Notes: a model not told the origin generated them from the letters alone. 64,000 nucleotides of DNA from Haloplasma contractile SSD-17B (GCF_000215935.2 NZ_AFNU02000002.1:408487-472486), one strand, 5' to 3'; counted from the stretch's first letter, positions 18,847 through 27,619 are shown. Translations and numbers: made by a program.

Positions 18847-20484
18847 TTATTCTTTCTTTTGATCATTATCACTTGCATTGTTCATTATATAACTACTTAA
18901 TATTCCTAATAGTAAAGCAAAGTAAATGAACCCCTGTAGTGACAAAATCATAGACCATATTTTGCCCATGAAAGTATTTAAAGTGACATCTCCATAACCC
19001 ACTGTAGTAATTGTAATTACAGTGTAATAAAAGTAATCAATTGTACTTATTTCGCTATTTACAGTACTTAATGCTGAAGCATCAAACTTATGTAAAATAT
19101 AGGTAACATATGTTGCATAAAATATAATGTAAATAAACATAAATAAAAAATATTTAATAATACTAATTTGTTTATTCTTATTCCGGTATAGAAAAATATT
19201 TATATCCTTAAAAAGAAAGATAATATTGCCCAAAAATAATATTATAAAACCGATCACTAATGAGTATAGCATAAGATCATAATATGTGTTATCTGGATTT
19301 TTAATGATTGAAAAAGAAGATAGCAGTATAAGTAATAATGAAATTACTATAGGTATGGCACCTCTACTGCCTAATTTATTTTCCAGTTTGTTTGGAAGTA
19401 CGAATACAAACCATGATAAAGTCACTAAAAATGTATTTATTATTAACAAACCAAGCATTATACTACTATATACAAATGGTAGACTATTCTCTGAATTTAA
19501 ATTGTTAAAAGCGACATATATAAACAATCCATTAAAGCTTAAGATTCCAATTATATATGCAATTGTATACAGTCCTATAGCATAATTTTTTATAGTGCTT
19601 ATGCTATTATTCTGTTTAGTAAATTTTTCTTTAATATTATTTGATAATAATGACAATGTTTCCTTAAATATAGTCTTAATCATCTTTAAAGGTGAAAGGT
19701 TAACAATGATAGTACTAAAGGTTATACTTAATAACCCTTCAAATATTAATGGGATGACATCACAATTATTATAAAAATAATTGATTATTGAGAAAATTAA
19801 TAGAAACCAAGTTACAAATGAGAAAATTTTCTTTACGTTTAATTCTTCATTAACATTAAAATTTTTATTAAATGTTTTCTCTTCAAATGGCCTTATTTTT
19901 TCTATATATCCAAATGATTTTCTATTTTTAATGTCATTAAAGTAATTCCCAAACCCTATTATACTATTATCCTCTGGTTCGAAATCTACAATACAATATC
20001 CTTTATGGTCATTCATTGTTTCTGTAGAATTTCCATTTGCCTGATTTTCATATTCATAAGATAGCTGAAAGCTATCCACTTTCGTTATATCTAAAAATCC
20101 ATTTACATTACATGACATGGATGTATCAGTTTGTAATTTTATTTTTATTTTAGTAAACGTCTGTTTAATTGTTATAGTACACTCTTTCTCAGTTTTAGTA
20201 CTCTGATCTGAATATGAGGAAATTATTTTACCCTTCCACTTTCCATTAAGGTTCGGTATGTTAAATATTTTTAACTTCCATAATAAACTGTTAAAGAGGT
20301 TAAATATTAACCAGTATAATAAACTAAGTGAAATAATATAAAATAATAATTTAACATTTTGATCCTGGCTATCTTTTAAAATTATTTCAAAGTAAACATA
20401 GACTATAAGTGCTATACCTGCAATTCCTACAAATACCTTACTCCTATCAAACCCTTTTATTTCATATTTCTCCATATTAATCAT
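18847..20484 (-). CDS. cap15-like: CBASS effector: Cap15-like sensor fused to a potassium-channel pore
   Basis: 545 residues, far longer than ordinary Cap15 (about 200). Residues 16-35 and 45-68 are two TM helices. Residues 77-197 form a beta-rich domain with NIPNLNGKWKGKIISSY and ITIKQTFTKIKIKL, the signature of the Cap15 cyclic-nucleotide-binding barrel. About six more TM segments follow (220-466), then a classic pore loop ITTVGYGDV (filter TVGYGD at 494-499) and a last TM helix (507-534). A two-TM K+ channel module is therefore appended to the barrel. I infer that a cyclic nucleotide made by the operon's CD-NTase opens or assembles the pore. Last gene of the CBASS operon, 18 nt after cap3; AAAGGA site, with the first or fourth codon as start. 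Confidence 0.85.
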   Translation of the reverse strand: MINMEKYEIKGFDRSKVFVGIAGIALIVYVYFEIILKDSQDQNVKLLFYIISLSLLYWLIFNLFNSLLWKLKIFNIPNLNGKWKGKIISSYSDQSTKTEKECTITIKQTFTKIKIKLQTDTSMSCNVNGFLDITKVDSFQLSYEYENQANGNSTETMNDHKGYCIVDFEPEDNSIIGFGNYFNDIKNRKSFGYIEKIRPFEEKTFNKNFNVNEELNVKKIFSFVTWFLLIFSIINYFYNNCDVIPLIFEGLLSITFSTIIVNLSPLKMIKTIFKETLSLLSNNIKEKFTKQNNSISTIKNYAIGLYTIAYIIGILSFNGLFIYVAFNNLNSENSLPFVYSSIMLGLLIINTFLVTLSWFVFVLPNKLENKLGSRGAIPIVISLLLILLSSFSIIKNPDNTYYDLMLYSLVIGFIILFLGNIIFLFKDINIFLYRNKNKQISIIKYFLFMFIYIIFYATYVTYILHKFDASALSTVNSEISTIDYFYYTVITITTVGYGDVTLNTFMGKIWSMILSLQGFIYFALLLGILSSYIMNNASDNDQKKE

Positions 20485-20502
20485 TTTCCTTTATAAGTTT
20501 TA

Positions 20503-20979
20503 TTAGTTTTTCATTTTTTCAAATTCAATAATTTTTTTATTAGAAGTAAAAAACGATAGATGAATACTTGAATCTACTCCAAGAATAAGAGCAAATACAC
20601 CATTAATTTCAGTTTCATTTTTTTTAGCCAGAATCTTATGTGATTTTATGTCTTCTGAAGATAGGAAAGCTGAACAAGGGTGCGTATGCCATTCACCTAA
20701 ATATGTTATTTCTTCATCCTCTACTTTTCCATTATAAAAATTAAAATGCTCAATACTTCTAACAAATTTTGAATATTCCCTAATATCCGTTTCAATTGGG
20801 TACGTTACTTTTTCAAAATAAAATGATTTTTTGCTTTTTGTAATATAACCATAAATCATACCACCTGCTTCAAGAAATAAATTATCTTCGCATAAAAACT
20901 TAGAAATATCTTTTAGTATACGTTTTTTAATATATACAGTGTTATCAGATGTTGATTTAAATTTTAAATACTCATTCAA
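20503..20979 (-). CDS. cap3: Cap3, JAMM/JAB deubiquitinase-like protease of CBASS
   Basis: About 158 residues. Residue numbers here count from a formal TTG at 20994; a TTG five codons later (20979) better fits the GAGGTGG site and overlaps the end of cap2 by 8 nt. The JAMM metalloprotease motif is complete: Glu42 in LEAGGMIYG, EWHTHP with His103 and His105, and Ser112/Asp115 in LSSED. In type II CBASS, Cap3 removes the CD-NTase from its conjugates made by Cap2. Position between cap2 and the effector supports this. Confidence 0.9.
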   Translation of the reverse strand: MNEYLKFKSTSDNTVYIKKRILKDISKFLCEDNLFLEAGGMIYGYITKSKKSFYFEKVTYPIETDIREYSKFVRSIEHFNFYNGKVEDEEITYLGEWHTHPCSAFLSSEDIKSHKILAKKNETEINGVFALILGVDSSIHLSFFTSNKKIIEFEKMKN

Positions 20980-22525
20980 AGTCCACCACCTCAACCGAAT
21001 TAGATTTACTAAAGGTATAATATTTGCTTTTCAATCGTAAGGAATATTCTATACTATTTGATAAATCTCCTATATAAACTTTTACATTAGATCTAATATC
21101 TTGATTAATAAACTCCAATATGTCACTTGATGCTCCATACAAGAATTTTTTCACTTTCACTACTGAATATTGAACAAATCTACTAGAGCATCCAAATTCC
21201 CTTAAATATAAATCATTATCCTTTTTTAATACTGAGAAGTTGTAATTTAAATTATCATCGAATATATCCTTATCAAAAGGATTTACACCTGAAGCATAAA
21301 TTATATGACCGGCTATCAAATAAGGTTCAACAAATACGATCATAAATTTTAATCTAGGATATTTTTCTTTTAAATACTGACATAGTGCATATTCAACATT
21401 TCTTTCTCCTGCAGTAATTATTAAAGTATCTGTATTATCCAATATTCTCGATATATCATCGATTTGTAAAATTGATTTAGAATAAGCGTTTATTTTTACA
21501 TATGGGTATTTTTTTATTAATTCGTCTTTTATTGCGTTTGCTTTAAATTTACCAGTCGAATTATAATTACATATATGACGTTGTATATTTTGAAAACTTA
21601 ATTTATCATGATCAATAATATTAAAATTATAATACCCAGCTTCACATAACATATTAATTAAATTAGAGCCGACAGACCCACAACCTACTATGGTAATTCT
21701 TTTTTCCGAATCACTCATTAATCCACTACTGCCCCTATAAAATACATTTTCAATCGACGTGTTATAAAAACAATATTTAACATAATTTTCTAATTTATAA
21801 TCAATATGTTCAATACTAATAGTTTTTTGATTGCTGCTGATTTTTGTCTCCCCAACTTGATAGCCTATAAAGATATATTCACTTTCATGTTTCATTCCAA
21901 ACACAAGGTATTTTATTCCTTTACAGATATTCATTAAATTTGATGAGTATTTTCTAGATATAAATTCATTTATGCTATTTATATCTTTTACTAAAAGTTC
22001 TCTATAGTCAAAGTCTTTATTGACTTCTCCTAAATATAAGTATTTTCCTTCAGTTGAACCTACTTTTTCAATAACAATTTCATTTATAATAGCAAGATTA
22101 TTATAATTTTTTTCATAATTTTCAAGTAAAATACCCTTTTGATTTGCTCCAGACCAAAAGTCATATATTTCATCCAAAGTACTTTTAAGACTTTGTTCTT
22201 CTCCAACTATATATTTTATTAATTTACGGAGAACTTCAACATAAACTTCTAGACCCATCCGCGGATTAATTGTAACTGTATTATCATAAAGACAAATCCT
22301 ATTTCCATAGTTAAATAATCCTGACTTATTTATAACTCTGGTATCAAAATAATAAATATCAGGAATTTTGTAAACTGATACAGGTTCTTTAAAATACACT
22401 CTATGGCTCTCTTTATTTATACCTAATTCCACTATAACTTTTTTTTCATCTATATGCGAATCAAAACCCTCATTCTTTAGATATTCAGCTAATTTTTCCA
22501 AATCATAATTATTAAGCTGTTTCAT
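20972..22525 (-). CDS. cap2: Cap2, E2-E1 ubiquitin-transfer-like protein of CBASS
   Basis: 517 residues. The N-terminal about 115 residues look like a diverged E2-like fold, with Cys78 in NRICLY as a candidate active cysteine. The C-terminal half is a ThiF/E1 adenylation domain: ITIVGCGSVGSNL (277-289), IIDHDKLSFQNIQRH with the usual Asp and Arg, and Cys446 in EFGCSSRF as the probable E1 cysteine. In type II CBASS, Cap2 attaches the C-terminus of the CD-NTase to a target and so primes it. It overlaps the CD-NTase gene by 14 nt and cap3 by 8 nt, so the operon is tightly coupled. Somewhat short for the family (about 600). Confidence 0.9.
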   Translation of the reverse strand: MKQLNNYDLEKLAEYLKNEGFDSHIDEKKVIVELGINKESHRVYFKEPVSVYKIPDIYYFDTRVINKSGLFNYGNRICLYDNTVTINPRMGLEVYVEVLRKLIKYIVGEEQSLKSTLDEIYDFWSGANQKGILLENYEKNYNNLAIINEIVIEKVGSTEGKYLYLGEVNKDFDYRELLVKDINSINEFISRKYSSNLMNICKGIKYLVFGMKHESEYIFIGYQVGETKISSNQKTISIEHIDYKLENYVKYCFYNTSIENVFYRGSSGLMSDSEKRITIVGCGSVGSNLINMLCEAGYYNFNIIDHDKLSFQNIQRHICNYNSTGKFKANAIKDELIKKYPYVKINAYSKSILQIDDISRILDNTDTLIITAGERNVEYALCQYLKEKYPRLKFMIVFVEPYLIAGHIIYASGVNPFDKDIFDDNLNYNFSVLKKDNDLYLREFGCSSRFVQYSVVKVKKFLYGASSDILEFINQDIRSNVKVYIGDLSNSIEYSLRLKSKYYTFSKSNSVEVVDFE

Positions 22526-23444
22526 TTTTATTTTTTACAATAGCTCTTTTAGGATTAGTTATAATTTTACTACTATCTAATTTATTTACTTTAGGGAATC
22601 TATCGCCAAATAATGATTGAAATTTACTATTTACAATGTCAACACTTTCGGTTTCTTCAATTTTACTTAATTTTAATATCAACGATTGTAATCTAGATGA
22701 GAAAACATCTCTTTGATTAGATGTAAGTTCTTCAATTACATCATTATATGGTTTATAGGGTTTTCTACAAATAAAATTAAAATTTAAAGTATCAAATAAC
22801 CTCGTAGCAACATATTGGAAACTAGAAAATATATCACCTTGATTAACATATAATTGTGAACATAAAATTGTTATTGCTAAGCCAGAAAACTTAATACTTT
22901 GTTTATCTTTCCAAGCTTTAAATAATTTTATTATTCTACGCAATTCTTCTCCTTTTTCTTTAACTTGTTCTCTAAACCAATCAGTATTTTCACTAGGATA
23001 ACTTTCCATCCATTCATCATTGCCACGTGCTAGATAATTCACATTACCAATTTTTAAATATACAGGTAAATCAATATAATAATCTTTAGATGAATAATCT
23101 ACTCTAACACAAGATTTTTTTATCTTTGTTTTTGGACCTGTGTGCTCATCCACTACTTCTTTTAATTTATTTTTTACTGTTTGAGGAGAATAAAAATCAT
23201 ATGGATTTGAATTATCTATTGTTATATATACACCCATATCAAGATCATATTTTTTCCCTCTTATTGGATTAATCAGTGTGCTCATATCATAAGAACCTTG
23301 TCCTTTAAAATCTATTTTATAATCTTTGTAAAACTTACCTATTATTAACCCTTTTATTGCATCACGGCTTTTTCTTAGGTCAACACTTTTTAAGTTACCT
23401 ATAGTTATTATATCAATAAAGCTATTAATTTCTTTTGTATACAC
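22512..23444 (-). CDS. cdn: CBASS CD-NTase (cGAS/DncV-like nucleotidyltransferase)
   Basis: 310 residues from a GTG at 23444 that has a GGAGG site; a longer frame to 23504 would add a hydrophobic 20-residue leader without a ribosome site. The nucleotidyltransferase core shows GQGSYDMST, YDLDMGVYI (the two metal-binding Asp) and the third Asp in DYYIDLPVY. It should make a cyclic di- or trinucleotide upon infection; clade and product are not assignable by eye. The C-terminal tail (PKRAIVKNKNETA) is free and would be the part conjugated by Cap2. First gene of the four-gene minus-strand operon. Confidence 0.92.
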   Translation of the reverse strand: MYTKEINSFIDIITIGNLKSVDLRKSRDAIKGLIIGKFYKDYKIDFKGQGSYDMSTLINPIRGKKYDLDMGVYITIDNSNPYDFYSPQTVKNKLKEVVDEHTGPKTKIKKSCVRVDYSSKDYYIDLPVYLKIGNVNYLARGNDEWMESYPSENTDWFREQVKEKGEELRRIIKLFKAWKDKQSIKFSGLAITILCSQLYVNQGDIFSSFQYVATRLFDTLNFNFICRKPYKPYNDVIEELTSNQRDVFSSRLQSLILKLSKIEETESVDIVNSKFQSLFGDRFPKVNKLDSSKIITNPKRAIVKNKNETA

Positions 23445-23566
23445 ATTACCCCTCCAAATTTTTACATATATTAACATTATAATACAAACTAAGTAAAAAA
23501 ACAAAAATATATTAAAGGATACTATTGCACTTTAATTAAACAACAGTTTTTAAATTATAAATCCTG

Positions 23567-23902
23567 CTATACATTTAGTACTAATGCAACGACTGTTCCT
23601 ATAACAGCATATCGAACCTTCCTAGCTATACTGCCTAACAATCCTCTTACTAGTAAATAACCTAATATAATACCTACTATACCAAAAGTAATAAAGCCAC
23701 CAAACATTACAGTTAACATAGACTTATCTATTAAGTCAGTGGTTTGCTCGTTCATACTACTAATTAAAATCCGGGACATTTCTAAAGTGCCATTTAATAA
23801 TCTTTTCCCTAAATTCAAGGCAGCAATAAATCCATTTTTAATAAAAGTTACTACTAATAATAATGTAACAAAAGTAACTATACCCGATTCTTTTATATCC
23901 AA
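23567..23902 (-). CDS. Small unknown membrane protein upstream of CBASS
   Basis: About 111-113 residues with three predicted membrane segments (about 10-33, 66-88, 95-112). The ATG at 23908 is only one base from AGGAGG, so the TTG at 23902 (7-nt spacing) is the better start. Same strand as the CBASS genes and 122 nt ahead of the CD-NTase. I recognise no family. It could be independent or an accessory component. Confidence 0.6.
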   Translation of the reverse strand: MDIKESGIVTFVTLLLVVTFIKNGFIAALNLGKRLLNGTLEMSRILISSMNEQTTDLIDKSMLTVMFGGFITFGIVGIILGYLLVRGLLGSIARKVRYAVIGTVVALVLNV

Positions 23903-23908
23903 CCTCAT

Positions 23909-24478
23909 CCCTCCTAATCATATATCTATTATTTTAGAGTGATTTGTTACGGTATATGGTTATCATAAGAGATAATATACTGTCGTTTAATGACTAATTA
24001 TAATTGATTATTAGTACATATTAATTTTTTTGATGTGAGTTTTGATGTATTTTTCGAAAAACTGGATAACTCACTAATATCAGTGAATTTGACTTGTCAA
24101 ATTACTTAAAAAAAGGAAAATAATCTATGAAATACTTTATATTCCTTATCTTGCTTCATATACAACTTTGTTAGAAATAAATGTATTACTATACTTATGT
24201 AATTCTAATTTAAAGCAAAAAAACATAAGAACGATTACGTTCCTATGTTTTTTCTATAGCCCATTCTATTTTTTATATTCTCCTTAATTTTATAAAATAC
24301 TTCTTTCCAAATAACGGCTTCTGCTTTTATCATTCATTCCATCAGGAAGCGTTCCTTCTTGCAATACTTTATCACCATAATCACCTTAATGCTACCATTT
24401 TTCTCATTTATGAACTAACGTTATTAATCTCATAAATATGGTATGCTAAAAAAATAGGTAGCACTTATATTTTTATTT
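23909..24478. other. Gene-poor stretch with terminator and a coding remnant
   Basis: A bidirectional terminator-like hairpin at 24217-24253 (AAAACATAAGAAC / GTTCCTATGTTTT) serves the Spo0A-like gene. On the minus strand, 24290-24385 is a 31-codon frame without a start (GDYGDKVLQEGTLPDGM...), followed by AAGGAG; it resembles a toxin-tip remnant like the one at 3668-3850, but this is weak. Confidence 0.4.
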
Positions 24479-25258
24479 CTACTTCAAGTGATTAACAATC
24501 ATTGAAATAAATTCTATATTTGTTGGTTTTGCTTTTGATAAGCTAACGCTATCATTAAATATTTGAGAAATGGCATCTATATTTCCTCTATTCCACGCAA
24601 CTTCAATCGCATGTCGTATCGCTCGTTCAACCCTTGACACAGTTGTTCTATATGTTTTAGCTACATTGGGATATACAATATTAGTAATAGAATTTATTAA
24701 ATCATTATTTTCATAAACTAATAGAATAGATTCTTTTAAATATAAGAAGCCTTTGATATGAGCAGGCACTCCAATTTCATGTAATATATTCATAATTGGG
24801 CTATAAAGCTCATCTCTATTGTATTTTAGATTATAAGATTTTTGACAATCAAAAGTATTCTTATTTTTTAGCTTATTTGTACAATCTGTAATCTCGTTAA
24901 TAACCTTAATAATATAACTTGGTTGTGTTGGTTTTACTATAAAGAAGTCAACATCTAAACTAACTGCCTTTAATAATGCATATTCTGAATAAAAAGTAGA
25001 AATTAATATTATGTTTTTTGGTTTTTTATATTGTGAACTATCTCTTTGTAGTTCAGTTAAAAATTGATATCCATCTAGATTTGCCATCAATGGGTCCATA
25101 ACTAAGACATCAATCTCTGTGTGTTTTATGATTTCTAGTAATCTACTACTATCGTTAATATATTTTATTACTTCTAGATTCCCCTGTGCTTTTACATGCT
25201 TCATCAGTAAATCTCCATGTTGTCTATGATCACATAATAGAACTTTAATTTTTTTCAT
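24479..25258 (-). CDS. spo0A-like: Spo0A paralogue (response regulator)
   Basis: 259 residues from the ATG at 25258 (AAGGTGGAG site). The N-terminal receiver keeps the phosphorylatable Asp55 ([14 protein letters not shown]), Ser/Thr (LISTF) and Lys109 (FIVKP), but one of the two acidic-pocket residues is Cys9 (LLCDH instead of DD). The C-terminal domain is plainly the Spo0A DNA-binding domain: [39 protein letters not shown] and [11 protein letters not shown]. Spo0A is the master regulator of sporulation entry. It lies here among defence genes and toxin debris near the island's edge, with no sporulation neighbours. It could be the resident copy or a horizontally moved paralogue; not decidable from one window. 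Confidence 0.9.
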   Translation of the reverse strand: MKKIKVLLCDHRQHGDLLMKHVKAQGNLEVIKYINDSSRLLEIIKHTEIDVLVMDPLMANLDGYQFLTELQRDSSQYKKPKNIILISTFYSEYALLKAVSLDVDFFIVKPTQPSYIIKVINEITDCTNKLKNKNTFDCQKSYNLKYNRDELYSPIMNILHEIGVPAHIKGFLYLKESILLVYENNDLINSITNIVYPNVAKTYRTTVSRVERAIRHAIEVAWNRGNIDAISQIFNDSVSLSKAKPTNIEFISMIVNHLK

Positions 25259-25387
25259 TGTTTTCTCCACCTTATTATCTTTTTTTTGTAAAATAGTAAT
25301 TAAAGTAATTTTATATTAACTTTATCTATAAATAAACTTTAAATATTACTAATATTATTTACTATAAATTATTTATAAGAATAATTT

Positions 25388-26065
25388 CACTTATAAATCT
25401 TCTTATCGGATTATAATATCTACTTTGTAAATAGTAATATCCAGTTTCTTCATCATATCGATACCCTCGGTATCAATATCGATTTTTTTCTGCAAGATTG
25501 ACACCTGATGTATCTTCAACTTCCCCATGCATCATACTCATATGATACCACTTCATTTCCACTAGAATCAAGTAAGTGAGTTATATCTCCTAATATATTA
25601 GTCACATAGAAGTATTCTACATCGTTCATTGTAATACTTATAAGTTTTCCATCAGTATCGTAAGTATAGTAAACCGTATCTATACCATTAGTTTCTGCAA
25701 TCACTTTATCGCCATCTAAAGTGTATGTAGTTTTTGATCCTCCACCACATGTACTAACATTTTTTCTGTTATAATATACCTTGATCGGTATATTGATAAG
25801 TAAAGGATTGACAATAGCCGTTTATATTTGTAAGTTGTCTACCGTCCCAAGTAAAATTATCTGTATTATAAGGGTGTCTTGTATCTTCTATCTTTGTTAC
25901 ATTACCTCTTGAGTCATAATGATAGGTTTCCGTGTAATCAGTTGTGCCGTTTGTTTTATGTTCAATGCTAGAAACTTGAACCTTCCATGCGTAATCGTAT
26001 TTTAAAAGCTTTTCTTGATCACGTGTTGCTCGCAGAGTAGATAAAATCGTGTTATAGTAGGTTCT
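25388..26065 (-). pseudogene. Rhs remnant, second copy
   Basis: Decayed near-duplicate of about 7,320-7,990. A 62-codon open piece (25516-25704, starting VIAETNGIDTVYYTYDTDGK) is flanked by frameshifts and gaps, including an 11-14 nt loss after YEYDAWG. The core stops abruptly at about 25388. No toxin tip remains. It lies directly beside repeat copy D, as the first Rhs piece lies beside copy C. Confidence 0.8.
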
Positions 26066-26272
26066 TATGAGTGTTGCAATTTAAAATTATATGAAACAAG
26101 CGTAACGAAACCGCGTCCAAAATCGATACTTTTCCAATAAGTTAACTTATTTTATTAGTAATTATATAAGTAAGCACAAAATAATCCTATGATTCAAGTA
26201 TCAGAATCCTAGGATTACTTTATTTTAAATTAAATTTTAATCAATACGCCCAAACGGACGTGGATAATATGG
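26064..26272. repeat. Island repeat, copy D (empty intron site)
   Basis: Full copy: GCGTAACGAAACCGCGTCCAA, hairpin 26183-26216 and CGGACGTGGATAATATGG, followed by TGGAG. The minus-strand CTCCA|CCATATTATCC (junction 26272/26273) is the joined-exon sequence of both group II introns, so this is an uninvaded target. It lies 290 bp from ssrA. Confidence 0.8.
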
Positions 26273-26338
26273 TGGAGCCTACGGAATAATTATAAATGTA
26301 TTCCTATTAACATTTGTCCTAATTATAAAGTAAAACCC

Positions 26339-26385
26339 TAACATCTAAACTGGTCGCGCAACGCTGGGGCGCGCACTTTTTATAT
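26339..26385. repeat. GC-rich hairpin unit 1 near ssrA
   Basis: CATCTAAACTGG leads to a CGCGC...GCGCG stem (26355-26359 / 26369-26373) with a 9-nt loop ending TGGG, followed by five T on the plus strand. Unit 2 (26481-26527) has the same layout. Strikingly GC-rich for this genome. Confidence 0.55.
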
Positions 26386-26423
26386 CTAGTAATATAAATT
26401 TAACATAACAAATAAATTAGCGT

Positions 26424-26463
26424 ATAAAAAAACAAGATATCAATACTAACTCTGACATCTTGT
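26424..26463 (-). terminator. ssrA terminator
   Basis: On the minus strand ACAAGAT...ATCTTGT (26432-26463) is followed by seven T. It is the first strong Rho-independent terminator downstream of ssrA. Confidence 0.65.
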
Positions 26464-26480
26464 ACTTCATTCGTTCTTTA

Positions 26481-26527
26481 GGTCAAATCTAACAGGGCGC
26501 GTATTGTTGGGACGCGCTTCCTTTTTT
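26481..26527. repeat. GC-rich hairpin unit 2 near ssrA
   Basis: CAAATCTAACAGG leads to a GCGCGT/ACGCGC stem (26497-26502 / 26512-26517), a 9-nt loop ending TTGGG, and then CTTCC and six T on the plus strand. It is clearly related to unit 1. Confidence 0.55.
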
Positions 26528-26560
26528 AGTGAGACCTAATTCATATTTCGAAATAATTAA

Positions 26561-26933
26561 TGGTGGAGATGGCGGGAGTCGAACCCGCGTCCGAAGATAC
26601 CGATCACTCAAGTTTCTACAGGCTTAGTCTATCTATTAAAGTTTAACTAGTAAGTTGCCAACAGACAGGCGACCTAACTAGCGAGTTCGCGAAGTCTCTT
26701 CCTAATACCTCAAACGGCAGTTTTAGGCGTATCCCACTAAGTCTGGGCTCCTAAACGGCTACATGGGCGATAGACGAATGGAGCGCTACGAATATATTAC
26801 GCAGCTAGTGCTAGGTTGTTAAAACTAGCAGTTTTGTTTGTTTTTCCGGTTATTAAACCTCGACAGTTTAACGAGATGCAAGCTCGACCTGCTTCTTAAG
26901 CTCAAATAGCCCCGTCGAATCCGTAACATCCCC
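26561..26933 (-). ncRNA. ssrA: tmRNA
   Basis: 373-nt transfer-messenger RNA. The acceptor stem pairs 5' GGGGATG with 3' CATCTCC(ACCA). GGATTCGACGGGG near the 5' end and the T-arm GCGGGTTCGACTCCCGC are present. The tag frame (26797-26847) starts at the resume codon GGA and reads GKTNKTASFNNLALAA then TAA; together with the tRNA-borne alanine the tag is A-GKTNKTASFNNLALAA, ending in the usual LAA degron. CCA is encoded. smpB lies immediately upstream, so the trans-translation system is clustered. Its 3' end is the boundary of the accessory island. Confidence 0.97.
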
Positions 26934-27080
26934 ATTTTGGGTTATACGAATAAGAGAGTCTTTGCTCTCAGAAACTTATTGTAGCATAGTAATTCTCAAT
27001 ATTCAAGTTCTAATTTATGTATATGTGATAGTGACGCATAGTATACATCAAACAACTATATTATTAGCGATTTTATTAGA

Positions 27081-27112
27081 TAAAGGAGCACAAATGGATT
27101 TATGCTCCTTTA
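27081..27112 (-). terminator. smpB terminator
   Basis: TAAAGGAGCA / TGCTCCTTTA hairpin seven bases beyond the smpB stop; only a weak T tract follows. Confidence 0.55.
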
Positions 27113-27118
27113 ATAGTG

Positions 27119-27583
27119 TTATTTATAACGATCTTTCATCGCGCGTTCGATTTGACGATTCGCATCTTTTCGTTTCAGTGTTTGCCTCTTATCATGTAAT
27201 TTCTTACCTTTGGCTAGAGCAATTTGCACTTTGGCATATCCATTTTTCAGATATACCTTAGTTGGTACTAATGTGTACCCACCTTGTTGGATTTTACCAA
27301 TTAATTTCTTGATTTCGTAATTATGAAGTAATAACTTACGCCTTCGAGTCGGATCATGATTTGATTTTGTTCCAAATTCATATTGTGAAATATGAAGATT
27401 ACTTAGGTAGGCTTCGCCTTGATGGATACCTGCATAAGCATCATTCATACTTACTTTTCCTGATCGAATAGACTTGATTTCTGTCCCCTGCAGTACAAGC
27501 CCCGCTTCGTATTTTTCCTCTATAAAATAATTATGATACGCTTTTTTATTTTGCGCAACAATTTTTCCCAATCCTTTTGGCAT
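27119..27583 (-). CDS. smpB: SsrA-binding protein SmpB
   Basis: 154 residues, normal length. It begins [20 protein letters not shown], with the conserved [21 protein letters not shown] core, [14 protein letters not shown], and the basic tail [18 protein letters not shown] that enters the ribosomal A site. It binds tmRNA and delivers it to stalled ribosomes. It sits between rnr (36 nt upstream) and ssrA, a common Bacillota order; RNase R degrades the released mRNA in the same pathway. Confidence 0.97.
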   Translation of the reverse strand: MPKGLGKIVAQNKKAYHNYFIEEKYEAGLVLQGTEIKSIRSGKVSMNDAYAGIHQGEAYLSNLHISQYEFGTKSNHDPTRRRKLLLHNYEIKKLIGKIQQGGYTLVPTKVYLKNGYAKVQIALAKGKKLHDKRQTLKRKDANRQIERAMKDRYK

Positions 27584-27619
27584 AACGTATTTAACCTCAC
27601 CTTCTAGATTAACGTTTGT

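Noticed and set aside
22512..23504. CD-NTase start at 23504
   Set aside because: It would add a hydrophobic leader without ribosome site; the GTG at 23444 follows GGAGG.
1..26560. Intact prophage
   Set aside because: No capsid, tail, terminase, lysis, repressor or integrase genes seen.
26962..27261. Plus-strand 99-residue frame across the smpB end
   Set aside because: It overlaps smpB and its terminator, has no ribosome site, and smpB is certain.
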